DNA of 64,000 bases from Jejubacter calystegiae (GTDB lineage: Bacteria > Pseudomonadota > Gammaproteobacteria > Enterobacterales > Enterobacteriaceae). Positions within the stretch are counted from its first letter, which is position 1, and each line of letters begins with the position of its first letter. The position numbers were made by a program, and so were the translations under genes. Of the stretch, positions 34,320-43,242 are shown piece after piece. The stretch lies in the NCBI RefSeq assembly GCF_005671395.1, contig NZ_CP040428.1:3162001-3226000 (forward strand). The letters are read 5' to 3'. Under the pieces are notes generated by a model. The model was not told where the DNA came from and did no database searches. It saw only the letters and a list, made by a program, of their open reading frames with translations.

Positions 34320-34610
34320 ATGTCGATATGTACGATCGCCTGGGTATACGGACGGGTCCAGGGCGTGGGGTTTCGCTATAACACGCAGCGGGAGGCTCGC
34401 CGCCTGGGGCTGACCGGGTATGCCTGTAATCTGGATGATGGCAGCGTGGAAGTACTGGCCTGTGGCGATAAGGCGCAGGTGGAACAACTCATGGCCTGGC
34501 TGGAGCAGGGCGGTCCGCGCGGCGCGCTGGTGGAGCGCGTTGTTAAGGAGCCCCACACCTCGTCGCAGGAATGGAGCCGCTTTGATATCCGTTATCAGGA
34601 CGGAATTTAG
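34320..34610 (+). CDS. yccX: acylphosphatase
   Basis: Hydrolyses acyl phosphates. 96 residues; the active-site loop [11 protein letters not shown] with catalytic Arg and the Asn in [10 protein letters not shown] are present. Start ATG 34320 ([11 protein letters not shown]) has AGGGAGA upstream; the frame is open further upstream without family similarity. Its last 4 bases overlap the end of convergent tusE. Confidence 0.93.
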   Translation: MSICTIAWVYGRVQGVGFRYNTQREARRLGLTGYACNLDDGSVEVLACGDKAQVEQLMAWLEQGGPRGALVERVVKEPHTSSQEWSRFDIRYQDGI

Positions 34611-34936
34611 ATGCACTTCACCGGCTTGGGCAGGCCAGCTATCTTTGTGGCCTGCTTTGCTGGCCCCTTAGGAAACAGACGGTACAGATAGCGGCTGTTG
34701 CCTTTCTCTTCACCGAATTTTTTTGCCATGGCCTTCACCAGCATGCGAATGGCGGGGGAGGTATTAAACTCCAGATAAAAGTCGCGCACGAAGCGTACCA
34801 CTTCCCAGTGTTCTGACGTCAGGGTAATACCTTCGCGCTGAGCGATAACCGGTGCCAGCGCTTCACTCCATTCACTGCTGTTTTTCAGATAGCCTTCGCT
34901 ATCGGTTTCGAACTCTTTACCTTCAAATATCAACAC
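34607..34936 (-). CDS. tusE: sulfurtransferase TusE
   Basis: Last sulfur carrier of the Tus relay, passing sulfur from TusBCD to MnmA for 2-thiouridine in tRNA. 109 residues with the conserved penultimate cysteine (KPVKCI) that carries the persulfide, and [20 protein letters not shown], the DsrC-family signature. The overlap of 4 bases with yccX is at the shared 3' ends. Confidence 0.95.
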   Translation of the reverse strand: MLIFEGKEFETDSEGYLKNSSEWSEALAPVIAQREGITLTSEHWEVVRFVRDFYLEFNTSPAIRMLVKAMAKKFGEEKGNSRYLYRLFPKGPAKQATKIAGLPKPVKCI

Positions 34937-34992
34937 GGGATGCTGTCCGTTACTGTCAAACGGCGGTCAGTCTAGCAAATTTCCGGCGGCCC

Positions 34993-35019
34993 AAAAAACA
35001 AAACCCCGCCGGAGCGGGG
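34993..35019 (-). terminator. yccA terminator
   Basis: Stem CCCCGC / GCGGGG with a 4-nt loop; on the minus strand it is followed by TTTTGTTTTTTGG. It lies 23 bp after the yccA stop codon. Confidence 0.85.
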
Positions 35020-35042
35020 TTGGTGTGGAACGCCAGGTCTCG

Positions 35043-35702
35043 TTAGTCGCGGCTGGCGAAGCCCAGAATGCTGAGCAGGCTGACAAAGATGTTGTACAGC
35101 GAGACATACAGGCTAACGGTGGCGCGAATATAGTTGGTCTCGCCGCCGTGGATAATATTGCTGGTCTCAAACAGAATCGCGCCAGAAGAGATCAGGATAA
35201 ACAACGCGCTGATTGCCAGGTGTAGTGCCGGAATCTGCAGGAACAGGTTAGCGACCATCCCCACCAGAACCACTACGATACCCGCCATCAGCATACCGCC
35301 CAGGAAGGACATGTCCTTGCGGGTGGTCAGCACATAAGCCGAGCAGCAGAAGAAGACCAGTGCGGTACCGCCCAGCGCCATGCCGATAATATCGCCCATG
35401 CCGGCGGAGAGGTAGCTGTTCAGGATCGGCCCAAGGATATAGCCAAGGAAGCCGGTAAAGGCAAAGGCCGCCAGGATACCGGATGGCTTGTTAGCCAGAC
35501 GATAGGTCAGGAACATCAGGCCATACATACCGACCAGAGTCAGAATCAGTCCCGGAGACGGCAGCGCCAGCATGGTGCTGGCAGTGGCGGTCAGGGCCGA
35601 AAAAGCCAGAGTCAGTCCCAGAAGAAAATAGGTGTTACGCAGCACTTTATTGGTGCTGAGCAGCGACGCTCTGTCGCGTGAAGAGGTAATGATGCGATCC
35701 AT
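35043..35702 (-). CDS. yccA: BI-1/TMBIM family inner membrane protein YccA
   Basis: Seven-helix inner-membrane protein of the Bax-inhibitor-1 family; in E. coli it is a substrate and modulator of the protease FtsH. 219 residues with membrane spans from about residue 22 ([20 protein letters not shown]) to the C-terminus ([20 protein letters not shown]). Ends at its own terminator. Confidence 0.94.
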   Translation of the reverse strand: MDRIITSSRDRASLLSTNKVLRNTYFLLGLTLAFSALTATASTMLALPSPGLILTLVGMYGLMFLTYRLANKPSGILAAFAFTGFLGYILGPILNSYLSAGMGDIIGMALGGTALVFFCCSAYVLTTRKDMSFLGGMLMAGIVVVLVGMVANLFLQIPALHLAISALFILISSGAILFETSNIIHGGETNYIRATVSLYVSLYNIFVSLLSILGFASRD

Positions 35703-36020
35703 TAGTCACTCTCTTTTTATATACAGGTGTAGTAGCGTCTGAGAATAGAGGGGCGACTGCGAGGGGGAAAGGGGGTTTACCCATCTTTACTCAAAATGTG
35801 CGCTTTGTGATAGATGCCGCAGAACGTGCTTTGTTATTGATAAATCGATTTTTATTCGATCCTGTTTATCGTCATCCCGGAAAACCGGCCAGTGAAGCGA
35901 TAGCACCGCGTTGCAGGAGAGATATGGTCGGCATGTTGCTGTATTGCTGAACGATTTGGCGATATTAGCGACAAATAAACCCAGGTTGCTGCTTTTTCGC
36001 CCGATCGAACACATTGAGTC
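35703..36020. other. gene-free stretch between yccA and serT
   Basis: Upstream region of yccA on one side and of serT on the other. Open frames here are short antisense ones without recognisable content. Apart from the serT promoter at its right end I see nothing I can name. Confidence 0.6.
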
Positions 36021-36049
36021 TTTACAGACGGCGGGGGGATGTTTATAGT
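36021..36049 (+). promoter_or_regulatory. serT promoter
   Basis: TTTACA at 36021-36026 and TATAGT at 36044-36049 with a 17-bp spacer, followed by a GC-rich discriminator (GCGC) typical of growth-rate-controlled stable-RNA promoters. The tRNA starts 13 bp after the -10 hexamer. Confidence 0.8.
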
Positions 36050-36061
36050 GCGCTTCATTAC

Positions 36062-36149
36062 GGAAGTGTGGCCGAGCGGTTGAAGGCACCGGTCTTGAAA
36101 ACCGGCGAGGGGAAACCCTCCCAGAGTTCGAATCTCTGCGCTTCCGCCA
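36062..36149 (+). tRNA. serT: tRNA-Ser (UGA anticodon)
   Basis: An 88-nt class II tRNA. Acceptor arms GGAAGTG and CGCTTCC pair; the anticodon stem CCGGT / ACCGG encloses CTTGAAA with anticodon TGA; a long variable arm (GAGGGGAAACCCTC) and the T-loop TTCGAAT follow, with encoded CCA. It matches E. coli serT apart from the variable arm. The prophage integrase gene lies 67 bp downstream, so the 3' half of the gene is the attachment site and is kept intact. Confidence 0.97.
36120..36149. other. probable attL core in the serT 3' end
   Basis: The prophage begins right after serT with a tyrosine integrase gene facing it, the usual arrangement for integration into a tRNA 3' end. The core should be a part of the T-arm/acceptor sequence that is repeated at attR, but attR is outside the window, so the limits are a guess. 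Confidence 0.6.
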
Positions 36150-36157
36150 TATAAAAC

Positions 36158-36187
36158 AAGGGGTTGCCAAATGGCAGCCCCTTTTTC
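36158..36187 (+). terminator. serT terminator
   Basis: AAGGGGTTGCC pairs with GGCAGCCCCTT (one G-T pair) around AAAT, followed by a T-rich tail (TTTCTTTT). It is directly behind serT and marks where tRNA transcription stops before the int gene. Confidence 0.85.
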
Positions 36188-36195
36188 TTTTGCCT

Positions 36196-36229
36196 TCGTA
36201 GAATACTCGTAGAATATCATCGTAGAATA
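36196..36229. repeat. three direct copies of TCGTAGAATA beside attL
   Basis: TCGTAGAATA occurs at 36196-36205, 36207-36216 and 36220-36229, at 11- and 13-bp spacing, between serT and the end of int. The third copy lies within the last int codons. Their place beside the attachment site suggests arm-type binding sites for the integrase. Confidence 0.7.
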
Positions 36230-37245
36230 TTTTTGCCGATTGGCGGCCGGTTCAGGGTTGGTGATACCTTGGTTTTCCGGTCATAAACGAGTACCTGTCC
36301 TTCTGTTTTGTGGCCGCTGAAAAGCTGTTTGTCGCGGCTACTCCCTTCATAGTCAGAAATGCCTTTGGCTTTCAGATCGTGAAAAGTGCAATCAAGAGCA
36401 TACCCGAGGGAAGATGACGCTTTTTGGCGTGCTGCCTCCCATCGGTTGCTGAACCCCCTCTTGGTAAAGCCGCTTCCATGGTTCCCCTGTATAACGTGTG
36501 ATTCAGGGTTGTCAGGTGTGGAGATAGTTTTAGCCAACTCGAACGCCTGCAGCAGTCTGGGAGACCACGTCTTAATCTGCTTTATTCCTGTTTTTCCTTG
36601 CTGTACAAAAATTCCCTGATCCGCTACTTGCTTCCATTTCACCCCTAAAACATCTGATAATCTTGCAGCGCAAAGATAGGCTATTTCCATTGCTACCCTG
36701 ACTACATTATCAGCGCATAGGTATATTGCTTCATACTCTTTATCTGTAACGTAACGATCCCTGGCAGCCGATTTAAACTTGCTAACTCCTTGGCACGGAT
36801 TCCCTTTTACCATTCCTCTTTCATAGCCCCAACGATAAACCCTGGACATACTCGCCATCTCATGGTTTGCCTGCGTCTTACTTTGTAGCCCGCGCTTATC
36901 CATAAACATTCTTACATCCTCTGGCTTTATCTTATCCGCTTTCATTTTTCCGAAAACAGCTAATAATTTCTTCTGGTGCTGGAGATAATCCTTCTGTGTT
37001 CTTGGCTTAAGCTCAAGATAATATGCACTTTTAAGGAAAGAGTTCCATAGTTTAGCGAAGGTAAATATATCTGATTGCTCAGATATTACCTTCTCATATT
37101 TATTCCAAAGGTCAGCCATGGACATGGTCAGAGGTCCGAGAGAATGACTTTCTTTAGATGTTGGTTTGTAATAATAAATATACTTTGTCCGGTATACTTT
37201 CGGAGGTAATTTATTATCTTCTGGATTTTTTCTGCGTCTGGCCAT
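36217..37245 (-). CDS. int: phage integrase (tyrosine recombinase)
   Basis: Site-specific recombinase for integration and excision at serT. 342 residues: N-terminal arm-binding/SAM-like region (about 60-160, with NSFLKSAYYLELKPRTQKDY), then the catalytic domain with Arg in CAARLSDVLGVKW, the box II histidine in TFHDLKAKGISD, and a probable nucleophile Tyr in QVLVYDRKTK. In box II the usual HxLR has Lys in place of Arg (HDLK), which occurs in several enterobacterial phage integrases. Its end overlaps the repeat beside attL. Confidence 0.92.
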   Translation of the reverse strand: MARRRKNPEDNKLPPKVYRTKYIYYYKPTSKESHSLGPLTMSMADLWNKYEKVISEQSDIFTFAKLWNSFLKSAYYLELKPRTQKDYLQHQKKLLAVFGKMKADKIKPEDVRMFMDKRGLQSKTQANHEMASMSRVYRWGYERGMVKGNPCQGVSKFKSAARDRYVTDKEYEAIYLCADNVVRVAMEIAYLCAARLSDVLGVKWKQVADQGIFVQQGKTGIKQIKTWSPRLLQAFELAKTISTPDNPESHVIQGNHGSGFTKRGFSNRWEAARQKASSSLGYALDCTFHDLKAKGISDYEGSSRDKQLFSGHKTEGQVLVYDRKTKVSPTLNRPPIGKNILR

Positions 37246-37247
37246 AA

Positions 37248-37463
37248 TCAGATAGCGTCAAAGTTTGGGCGGTCTTCTTCCTCAGCGACCGAATGACGAA
37301 CACCAGTCAAGGCTGCGTTAACATGCGTCCAGGTGACGCGGGGGCGGCCATCCCGACGTCGAATAAACGAGATGCCGGCCCGGGTCAGGGCCGCACATTG
37401 TTTCGACGGGAATACATAGCCGGTCAGTTCAGTCAGTTCCTCGTCGGTCAGCAGGTCGTTCAT
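37248..37463 (-). CDS. excisionase-like DUF4224 protein
   Basis: 71-residue protein directly upstream of int (2 bp gap), where xis genes lie. The N-terminus MNDLLTDEELTELTGYVFPS and RPRVTWTHVNAALTG match small DUF4224-type phage proteins, which have a winged-helix MerR-like region: a putative DNA-bending excisionase. GGGGAAAG precedes its ATG. The role is inferred from place and size. Confidence 0.65.
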   Translation of the reverse strand: MNDLLTDEELTELTGYVFPSKQCAALTRAGISFIRRRDGRPRVTWTHVNAALTGVRHSVAEEEDRPNFDAI

Positions 37464-37623
37464 AGTCTTTCCCCATCATTCGGGCTATAGCGTCGTCGGT
37501 CTCACGACATGCCCGCTCTATATCCGAGCTGGTCAGGCTCGCTTTTCTAACGCTGGCCGATAGACGGCCAATTTTTATATCGAAGTCGGAGAGCAGAAGC
37601 TCCCCCGGTTGCCATCGCTGCAT
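37429..37623 (-). CDS. hypothetical phage protein (64 aa)
   Basis: Starts MQRWQPGELLLSDFDIKIGR with a good ribosome-binding site (GAGGT, 6 nt before ATG) and overlaps the excisionase-like gene by 35 bases. Charged, probably helical, no membrane segment, no motif I recognise. Expressed with the leftward early operon. Confidence 0.55.
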   Translation of the reverse strand: MQRWQPGELLLSDFDIKIGRLSASVRKASLTSSDIERACRETDDAIARMMGKDYERPADRRGTD

Positions 37624-37672
37624 TGCTGTACCTCGCTGGTGGGTGAGGGAACAATGTAGCGATGGCGGCGGT

Positions 37673-37858
37673 TTATTTCTGATTACGCTTAATCAGGTTT
37701 TCTGGCGGAAAAAAGGCTGCTTTCTCGCGCGTCAGCTTAACGGCCGGTGGCATGTGCATACCCAGTTCGCAGCGACTGCGGGCCTCAATGATGCCGTTCG
37801 TGCCGTCCGGCAAAATGACGTGTACCGCATCGCCGCGGCGAAGTGACAATTTGAGCAT
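37673..37858 (-). CDS. hypothetical phage protein (61 aa)
   Basis: Small basic protein (MLKLSLRRGDAVHVILPDGT at its start). The beta-rich start with a G-D-x-V-x-V pattern loosely recalls small RNA- or DNA-binding barrels, but I do not assign a family. A GTG at 37864 that overlaps the stop codon of the next gene upstream (GTGA) is an alternative start; ATG 37858 has GAGGTG before it. Its 3' end contains one copy of the hairpin CTGATTA-N4-TAATCAG. Confidence 0.55.
   Translation of the reverse strand: MLKLSLRRGDAVHVILPDGTNGIIEARSRCELGMHMPPAVKLTREKAAFFPPENLIKRNQK
37679..37696. repeat. inverted repeat, copy 1
   Basis: CTGATTACGCTTAATCAG is a perfect 7-bp inverted repeat with a 4-nt centre, followed by GTTTTC. 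A second copy with one base changed in the centre is at 43194-43211 after the cro-like gene, also followed by GTTTTC. Confidence 0.75.
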
Positions 37859-37860
37859 AA

Positions 37861-38354
37861 TCACCTCACCGCCAGGCTACGTTCGCCGATCTCAATGTGA
37901 GCGCCCGGGACGTCCACGCCGTTTTCAAGAGCTTCTTTGATAGCCTTCTTATCCGGTGCTACCTGCGTCTGAACAGTAACCAGTTCATCAGGAAGAGCAT
38001 CGACATCATCGATCACGACGCTGGCGGATCCTTTGCGCGCTGTGAACGTGTTTTTAGCGGTCTTAAGCTTGTCTTGGCCGGAGGCTAAAAGGCACTGCAG
38101 AACGTAGCCACGCAGCGATTTAGCCTTGCCGTCGAATGACTTCTTACGAGCCGCCAGGCGTTTGGCTTCTTCGTCGCAGGTCTTCGCCAGCCCCTCAATA
38201 TTGCGGACGTGGGAATATACCGCGTCGAGTTTATCGGCCAGTTCGCCGCCCAGACCTTCCAGAGTATCGGCTACCATTTCCGGTGTCAGGTCGTCGGAGG
38301 TCTCCAGCAGCTCCTGCAGCGCTGCAAAGTCGTTAGCTAATGCGATAGCGGTAG

Positions 38355-38358
<4 letters not shown>
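37861..38358 (-). CDS. siphovirus Gp157-family protein
   Basis: 165-residue protein of the Gp157 family, found near recombination genes of many temperate phages; reported to give phage-related resistance in streptococcal phages, otherwise of unknown job. Helical N-terminal half with a coiled-coil stretch (LADKLDAVYSHVRNIEGLAK), then FTARKGSASVVIDDVDALPD, which is typical of the family. Start overlaps the stop codon of the upstream gene (ATGA). Confidence 0.8.
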
Positions 38359-40613
<2,255 letters not shown>

Positions 40614-40614
40614 T

Positions 40615-40643
40615 GTTGGTCTTTCCTCTGGTCTGGTCAGGCG
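40615..40643 (-). repeat. repeated translation-start module, copy 1
   Basis: On the minus strand: CGCCTGACCAG, then ACCAGAGGAAAGACCAAC, two bases before the ATG of the recombination gene. AGAGGAAAG is the ribosome-binding site, and the TGA of the preceding gene lies inside CGCCTGACCAG. Related copies are at 41615-41635, 41996-42016, 43672-43717 and 46288-46326. Confidence 0.85.
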
Positions 40644-40921
40644 TTGGTTTCTGAGAGAATGCCGCCGATTACCCGTTCGGCGGTACGCTGGGCGTCCTGC
40701 AGACGTTCAAGTTTTGCTGTCAGAATGTTGAGTCGCTCTTCTGCGACGTTAAAAATCACATCAGCTTCAACGGGAAGAGTCACGTCACGACCATGGCTTG
40801 GACAGGCATACAGTCCGATACGGTAAATGTGTCCATCTCTTTTCAATCCAATCAGATACCTGGCTGACTCTATTTGCTCTTTTGTCTCGGCGATTGCTTT
40901 CAACAGTTCTTTGATATCCAT
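40637..40921 (-). CDS. hypothetical phage protein (94 aa)
   Basis: Starts MDIKELLKAIAETKEQIESA with AAGAGGAAAAA just before the ATG. Helical ends frame a central part (HIYRIGLYACPSHGRDVTLP); the C-terminus looks like a coiled coil. No family recognised. It lies upstream of the recombination gene in the leftward operon. Confidence 0.6.
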   Translation of the reverse strand: MDIKELLKAIAETKEQIESARYLIGLKRDGHIYRIGLYACPSHGRDVTLPVEADVIFNVAEERLNILTAKLERLQDAQRTAERVIGGILSETNA

Positions 40922-40964
40922 GATTTTTCCTCTTCGTTAAATGGCGCCAGCCTGGCGCCGGTGG

Positions 40965-41234
40965 TTAAAATTTGTTGCGCGCGACGGTACGTACCTGGTC
41001 GCAGTACCAGCAATAAAGCTCGATCTGACGCCGGGCCAGAGTGTCGGGAGTCGCCATCATTACCCCCATCAGGAGACGATCCCGAACCTCCGGCGCCTCG
41101 CCATCGATCCAGGTGAATACCTCCACGGCTTCGTCGGTGTAGCCGAGCGTGGCGGACGCTTCGAATTCGTCGCGCCGTTCTGCCGCGTAGGCGGCATCGC
41201 TGATCAGGTCTTCGCGCATGATGTCGGTATCCAT
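40965..41234 (-). CDS. hypothetical phage protein (89 aa)
   Basis: Starts MDTDIMREDLISDAAYAAER; acidic, with TGAGGTG before the ATG. The end holds WYCDQVRTVARNKF. No membrane segment or motif recognised. 9 bp separate it from the next gene upstream in the same operon. Confidence 0.55.
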   Translation of the reverse strand: MDTDIMREDLISDAAYAAERRDEFEASATLGYTDEAVEVFTWIDGEAPEVRDRLLMGVMMATPDTLARRQIELYCWYCDQVRTVARNKF

Positions 41235-41243
41235 AAGGGCACC

Positions 41244-41564
41244 TCAGTAGGGAATTTCGTCTTCATCCACGGGGGTATGATCGATGCACAGCAGTTGCTG
41301 TATCTGGTCATCGATGGCAGTTACCGCTGTATCAGCCTGGTGCTGAATCTCCGCTTTTTTATCGCGCAGCGATGAAACCTGTCGTTCAATGAGATCGAAC
41401 GGCTCTGGCTCAGTGAACGGTACGATGATTTGCCGTGTTTCCAATAAGATGTAATCTTTCAGTCCACGTGACATGTCACAGGTCGTAACCAGATACTTTT
41501 CGGTAGCAAATTGGCTGTTATTGAGGTGGATATATAGCGTAACGGGGATCTGTAGCGCTTCCAT
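41244..41564 (-). CDS. hypothetical phage protein (106 aa)
   Basis: Starts MEALQIPVTLYIHLNNSQFA with AGGAG at 6-7 nt. A beta-rich N-terminal half is followed by a helical stretch (VSSLRDKKAEIQHQADTAVT) and an acidic tail. Function unknown. The gene contains one copy of the palindrome GTGACATGTCAC at 41468-41479, in codons for Asp-Met-Ser. Confidence 0.55.
   Translation of the reverse strand: MEALQIPVTLYIHLNNSQFATEKYLVTTCDMSRGLKDYILLETRQIIVPFTEPEPFDLIERQVSSLRDKKAEIQHQADTAVTAIDDQIQQLLCIDHTPVDEDEIPY
41468..41479. repeat. palindrome GTGACATGTCAC, copy 1
   Basis: A perfect 12-bp palindrome, found at exactly three places in the window, all in the prophage: here, 48931-48942 and 51687-51698. It is one base shorter than a matS site (GTGACRNYGTCAC). 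Confidence 0.9.
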
Positions 41565-41614
41565 AGCGTCTCCTGATTTCGTATACTCAGGGCTGATCGA
41601 TAGCCCTTCGGGTT

Positions 41615-41635
41615 GTTGGTCTTTCCTCTGGTACG
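41615..41635 (-). repeat. repeated translation-start module, copy 2
   Basis: CGTACCAGAGGAAAGACCAAC on the minus strand, shared in full with copy 3. It is followed by AACCCG, not a start codon, and lies about 50 bp before the ATG of the 106-aa gene, which has its own ribosome-binding site. Confidence 0.8.
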
Positions 41636-41687
41636 GGTTGGTCCCCGTACCAATCTCGCCGGGTTGGTCCCCGGTGGGGTAAAAGAG

Positions 41688-41708
41688 CCCGCTTCGGCGG
41701 GTTTTTTT
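41688..41708. terminator. hairpin terminator inside the left operon
   Basis: CCCGC-TTCG-GCGGG is followed by seven T residues on the plus strand; on the minus strand the hairpin is followed by CTCTTTT. Leftward transcription from pL must cross it to reach the recombination and integration genes, like tL1 in lambda, so antitermination or partial readthrough is expected. Confidence 0.8.
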
Positions 41709-41995
41709 ACGCCTGATGGTTGCCGGTCTTTCCCGACTGTCAGCGGTCTACTTCCCGCCGTCACTGCCGTCGAGAGTGCTGGCAGCTCACTGACCTGATA
41801 ACTCCCAGGATCAACTGGAGTGGTTTTTCTCGCTACCAGGGCGCCACTTTCTGGACATTTATCAAGACCGTCTTGAAGTGGGAAGTCATCCAGTCTTGAT
41901 AAGAACCCTGGCAGGATCCTTATCAAGGGTGGATAGGTGCCGGTTACGTTATCCGGCGTCGCCTGAGTTGGGTCAGGACTCGGCGACCGTGGCAG

Positions 41996-42016
41996 GTTGG
42001 TCTTTCCTCTGGTACG
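41996..42016 (-). repeat. repeated translation-start module, copy 3
   Basis: CGTACCAGAGGAAAGACCAAC directly behind the stop codon of the 48-aa gene. The next codon is CTG, so no standard gene starts from it. Confidence 0.8.
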
Positions 42017-42018
42017 TG

Positions 42019-42165
42019 TTAGATCGTTCCGGTGGTGATGTCCTCGCGAACGTAAGCAGCTGCAAGCCAATAAACCCACTCAGCGGTAACCAGGTATTGA
42101 TATGCCTGTTCCCAAGTGATGCCGTGATCTTTAATTAGAAGGTCTGTCATCTGCTTTTTGCTCAT
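42019..42165 (-). CDS. small phage protein (48 aa), first gene after pL
   Basis: ATG 42163-42165 to TAA 42019-42021, with CCGAGGATGAA before the ATG. Begins MSKKQMTDLLIKDHGITWEQ and is rich in aromatic residues (W, Y) with an acidic end. It stands where N stands in lambda but lacks the Arg-rich RNA-binding motif of N proteins, so I do not call it an antiterminator. Function unknown. Confidence 0.6.
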   Translation of the reverse strand: MSKKQMTDLLIKDHGITWEQAYQYLVTAEWVYWLAAAYVREDITTGTI

Positions 42166-42247
42166 TTCATCCTCGGTGCCTTATCGCCGGCCAGCGGAAC
42201 GGTTTCTGAACAATCGCCGCGTGGTTAGTGCGTCGTTGATGGGATGA

Positions 42248-42276
42248 ATATTAATAACGCTAATAACAGTGGTCAA
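42248..42276 (-). promoter_or_regulatory. early left promoter pL
   Basis: Read on the minus strand: TTGACC (42276-42271), 17-bp spacer, TAATAT (42253-42248). A repressor operator lies across the spacer and -10 element. The build is the same as that of pR at 42882-42910, including the operator position. Confidence 0.85.
42249..42265. promoter_or_regulatory. operator OL1, TATTA-N7-TAATA
   Basis: TATTAATAACGCTAATA is a 17-bp palindrome with TATTA and TAATA half-sites; the reverse strand reads TATTAGCGTTATTAATA, one base from the pR operator TATTAGTGTTATTAATA. It overlaps the pL -10 hexamer, so binding would block pL. Confidence 0.8.
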
Positions 42277-42284
42277 CATAAAAA

Positions 42285-42301
42285 TATTAATTACCGTCAT
42301 A
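42285..42301. promoter_or_regulatory. second left operator, OL2
   Basis: TATTAATTACCGTCATA matches TATTA-N7-TAATA at all but one half-site base. It lies 36 bp from OL1 (centre to centre), just upstream of the pL -35 hexamer. Confidence 0.6.
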
Positions 42302-42330
42302 TTTAATGTAATCTATTGATAAAAAGGGCA

Positions 42331-42356
42331 AAAAAAATCCCGGCACAATGGCCGGG
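42331..42356 (-). terminator. repressor gene terminator
   Basis: On the minus strand CCCGGC-CATTGT-GCCGGG is followed by ATTTTTTT. It lies 20 bp past the repressor stop codon and separates repressor transcription from pL. Confidence 0.9.
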
Positions 42357-42375
42357 ACGGGATGGAAGGGGGCGG

Positions 42376-42834
42376 TTATTGCTTTCTTGCTGCTAACAGC
42401 TCTTTGAATAGATTATCAAAATCTTCTACTTTCTCTTTTAAATCAGACAGATGCCTTTCTTTTTCGCTCTGAGGAAGTCGCTCATATAAGTCTAGCAGCT
42501 CGGCGCTTTCAGGTGTAAGTAATCTCCAGCCAGGGGCTGAATAGTCATCAATATAATTTGCTGATTTTCTTACATAGTTCATAACATCAGCCAGATCCGG
42601 TCTGATGTCCTCTGGTTTTACGCCAAGAAGCGCAGCAAATTTCAATGTTGCATCGGTATTAAGGGGAGTGGTGCCATTTAAGTAGTGGCTAACTGACGCC
42701 TGAGTACTAAAGCCGAGAGCTTCCGCCGCCTTCTCTTGCGTGAGGCGTAAGCTGACTTTTTTCTCTCCCCATAGCTCTCTAAGGCGTGATGCGGCTTCGA
42801 GTTCTTCGCTGGTAGGCAACCGTTTTTTTCTCAT
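42376..42834 (-). CDS. prophage repressor, RacR-type (no self-cleavage domain)
   Basis: 152-residue DNA-binding protein, divergent from the cro-like gene. An HTH_XRE/Cro-CI domain spans about residues 13-80 (LTQEKAAEALGFSTQASVSH is the helix-turn-helix). The rest is short and helical (SAELLDLYERLPQSEKERHL) and lacks the S24 peptidase Ser/Lys sites of lambda CI or LexA. Size and neighbourhood resemble RacR-YdaS-YdaT of the Rac prophage. It should bind the TATTA-N7-TAATA operators. The -10-like TAATAT only a few bases before its ATG suggests a leaderless or nearly leaderless message from the maintenance promoter. Confidence 0.85.
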   Translation of the reverse strand: MRKKRLPTSEELEAASRLRELWGEKKVSLRLTQEKAAEALGFSTQASVSHYLNGTTPLNTDATLKFAALLGVKPEDIRPDLADVMNYVRKSANYIDDYSAPGWRLLTPESAELLDLYERLPQSEKERHLSDLKEKVEDFDNLFKELLAARKQ

Positions 42835-42881
42835 GGCATCATATTATTCGTAAAATTAATCAAATTCTAAGGGCAGTGTTA

Positions 42882-42910
42882 TTGACTATGAATATTAGTG
42901 TTATTAATAT
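42882..42910 (+). promoter_or_regulatory. early right promoter pR with operator
   Basis: TTGACT (42882-42887), 17-bp spacer, TAATAT (42905-42910). The palindrome TATTAGTGTTATTAATA (42893-42909) covers the spacer and -10. A weaker TATTA-type half-site pair lies at 42842-42858, closer to the repressor gene, and could serve repressor autoregulation. Confidence 0.85.
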
Positions 42911-42940
42911 CTGTGGCGTAAGGTAACTGAGGCCGAGACA

Positions 42941-43174
42941 ATGAAATTGAAAGACTACTTAAAAACTTCCGGCGTATTGCAGAACGACTTTGCTGTGCTG
43001 GTAGGGAAAACCCAAGGCTATGTAAGCCGCGTAGCTGCAGGAGAGTGCCTGCTTAGTGCTGCCACAGCTTTAAAGTGGGCTGCTGCTACCGATCACAAAG
43101 TAACTCCACATGACCTACGTCCCGATCTGTACCCAAATCCGACTGATGGGTTACCAAACAGGACTGCAGCTTAA
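42941..43174 (+). CDS. Cro/YdaS-like DNA-binding protein
   Basis: 77 residues, first gene after pR. Helix-turn-helix of the Cro/YdaS type (VLVGKTQGYVSRVAAGECLL), ending HDLRPDLYPNPTDGLP, a tail common in Cro-like proteins of enterobacterial prophages. Expected to oppose the repressor at the shared operators and favour lytic growth. GGTAACTGAGG precedes the ATG. Confidence 0.85.
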   Translation: MKLKDYLKTSGVLQNDFAVLVGKTQGYVSRVAAGECLLSAATALKWAAATDHKVTPHDLRPDLYPNPTDGLPNRTAA

Positions 43175-43193
43175 CAACACCGGGAAGCAAAAT

Positions 43194-43211
43194 CTGATTA
43201 CGCATAATCAG
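43194..43211. repeat. inverted repeat, copy 2
   Basis: CTGATTACGCATAATCAG, perfect 7-bp arms with a 4-nt centre, followed by GTTTTC. It lies in the 68-bp spacer between the cro-like and ydaT-like genes, where nutR lies in lambda. Copy 1 is at 37679-37696. Confidence 0.75.
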
Positions 43212-43242
43212 GTTTTCAGGTTTAGCGACAGGAGACGCGACC

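Larger units (their letters stand above)
41565..42018. other. 454-bp structured, apparently non-coding stretch of the left operon
   Basis: Between two genes of the leftward operon. It holds two copies of the translation-start module not followed by ATG, a terminator hairpin at 41688-41708, three TTATCAAG boxes in alternating orientation (41859-41866, 41895-41902 reversed, 41920-41927) that can form two long inverted repeats, and a stem AGGGCTATCGATCAGCCCT near 41590. A leftward frame is open through all of it, but reads through the hairpins and repeats without a start codon in place, so I take it as leader/regulatory sequence or remnants of lost genes. Confidence 0.55.

Noticed and set aside
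41459-42079. A 206-codon leftward open frame through the structured left-operon stretch
   Set aside because: It reads through a terminator hairpin, two start-module repeats and part of two real genes, has odd composition and no fitting start signal; it is better explained by stop-codon-poor GC-rich DNA.
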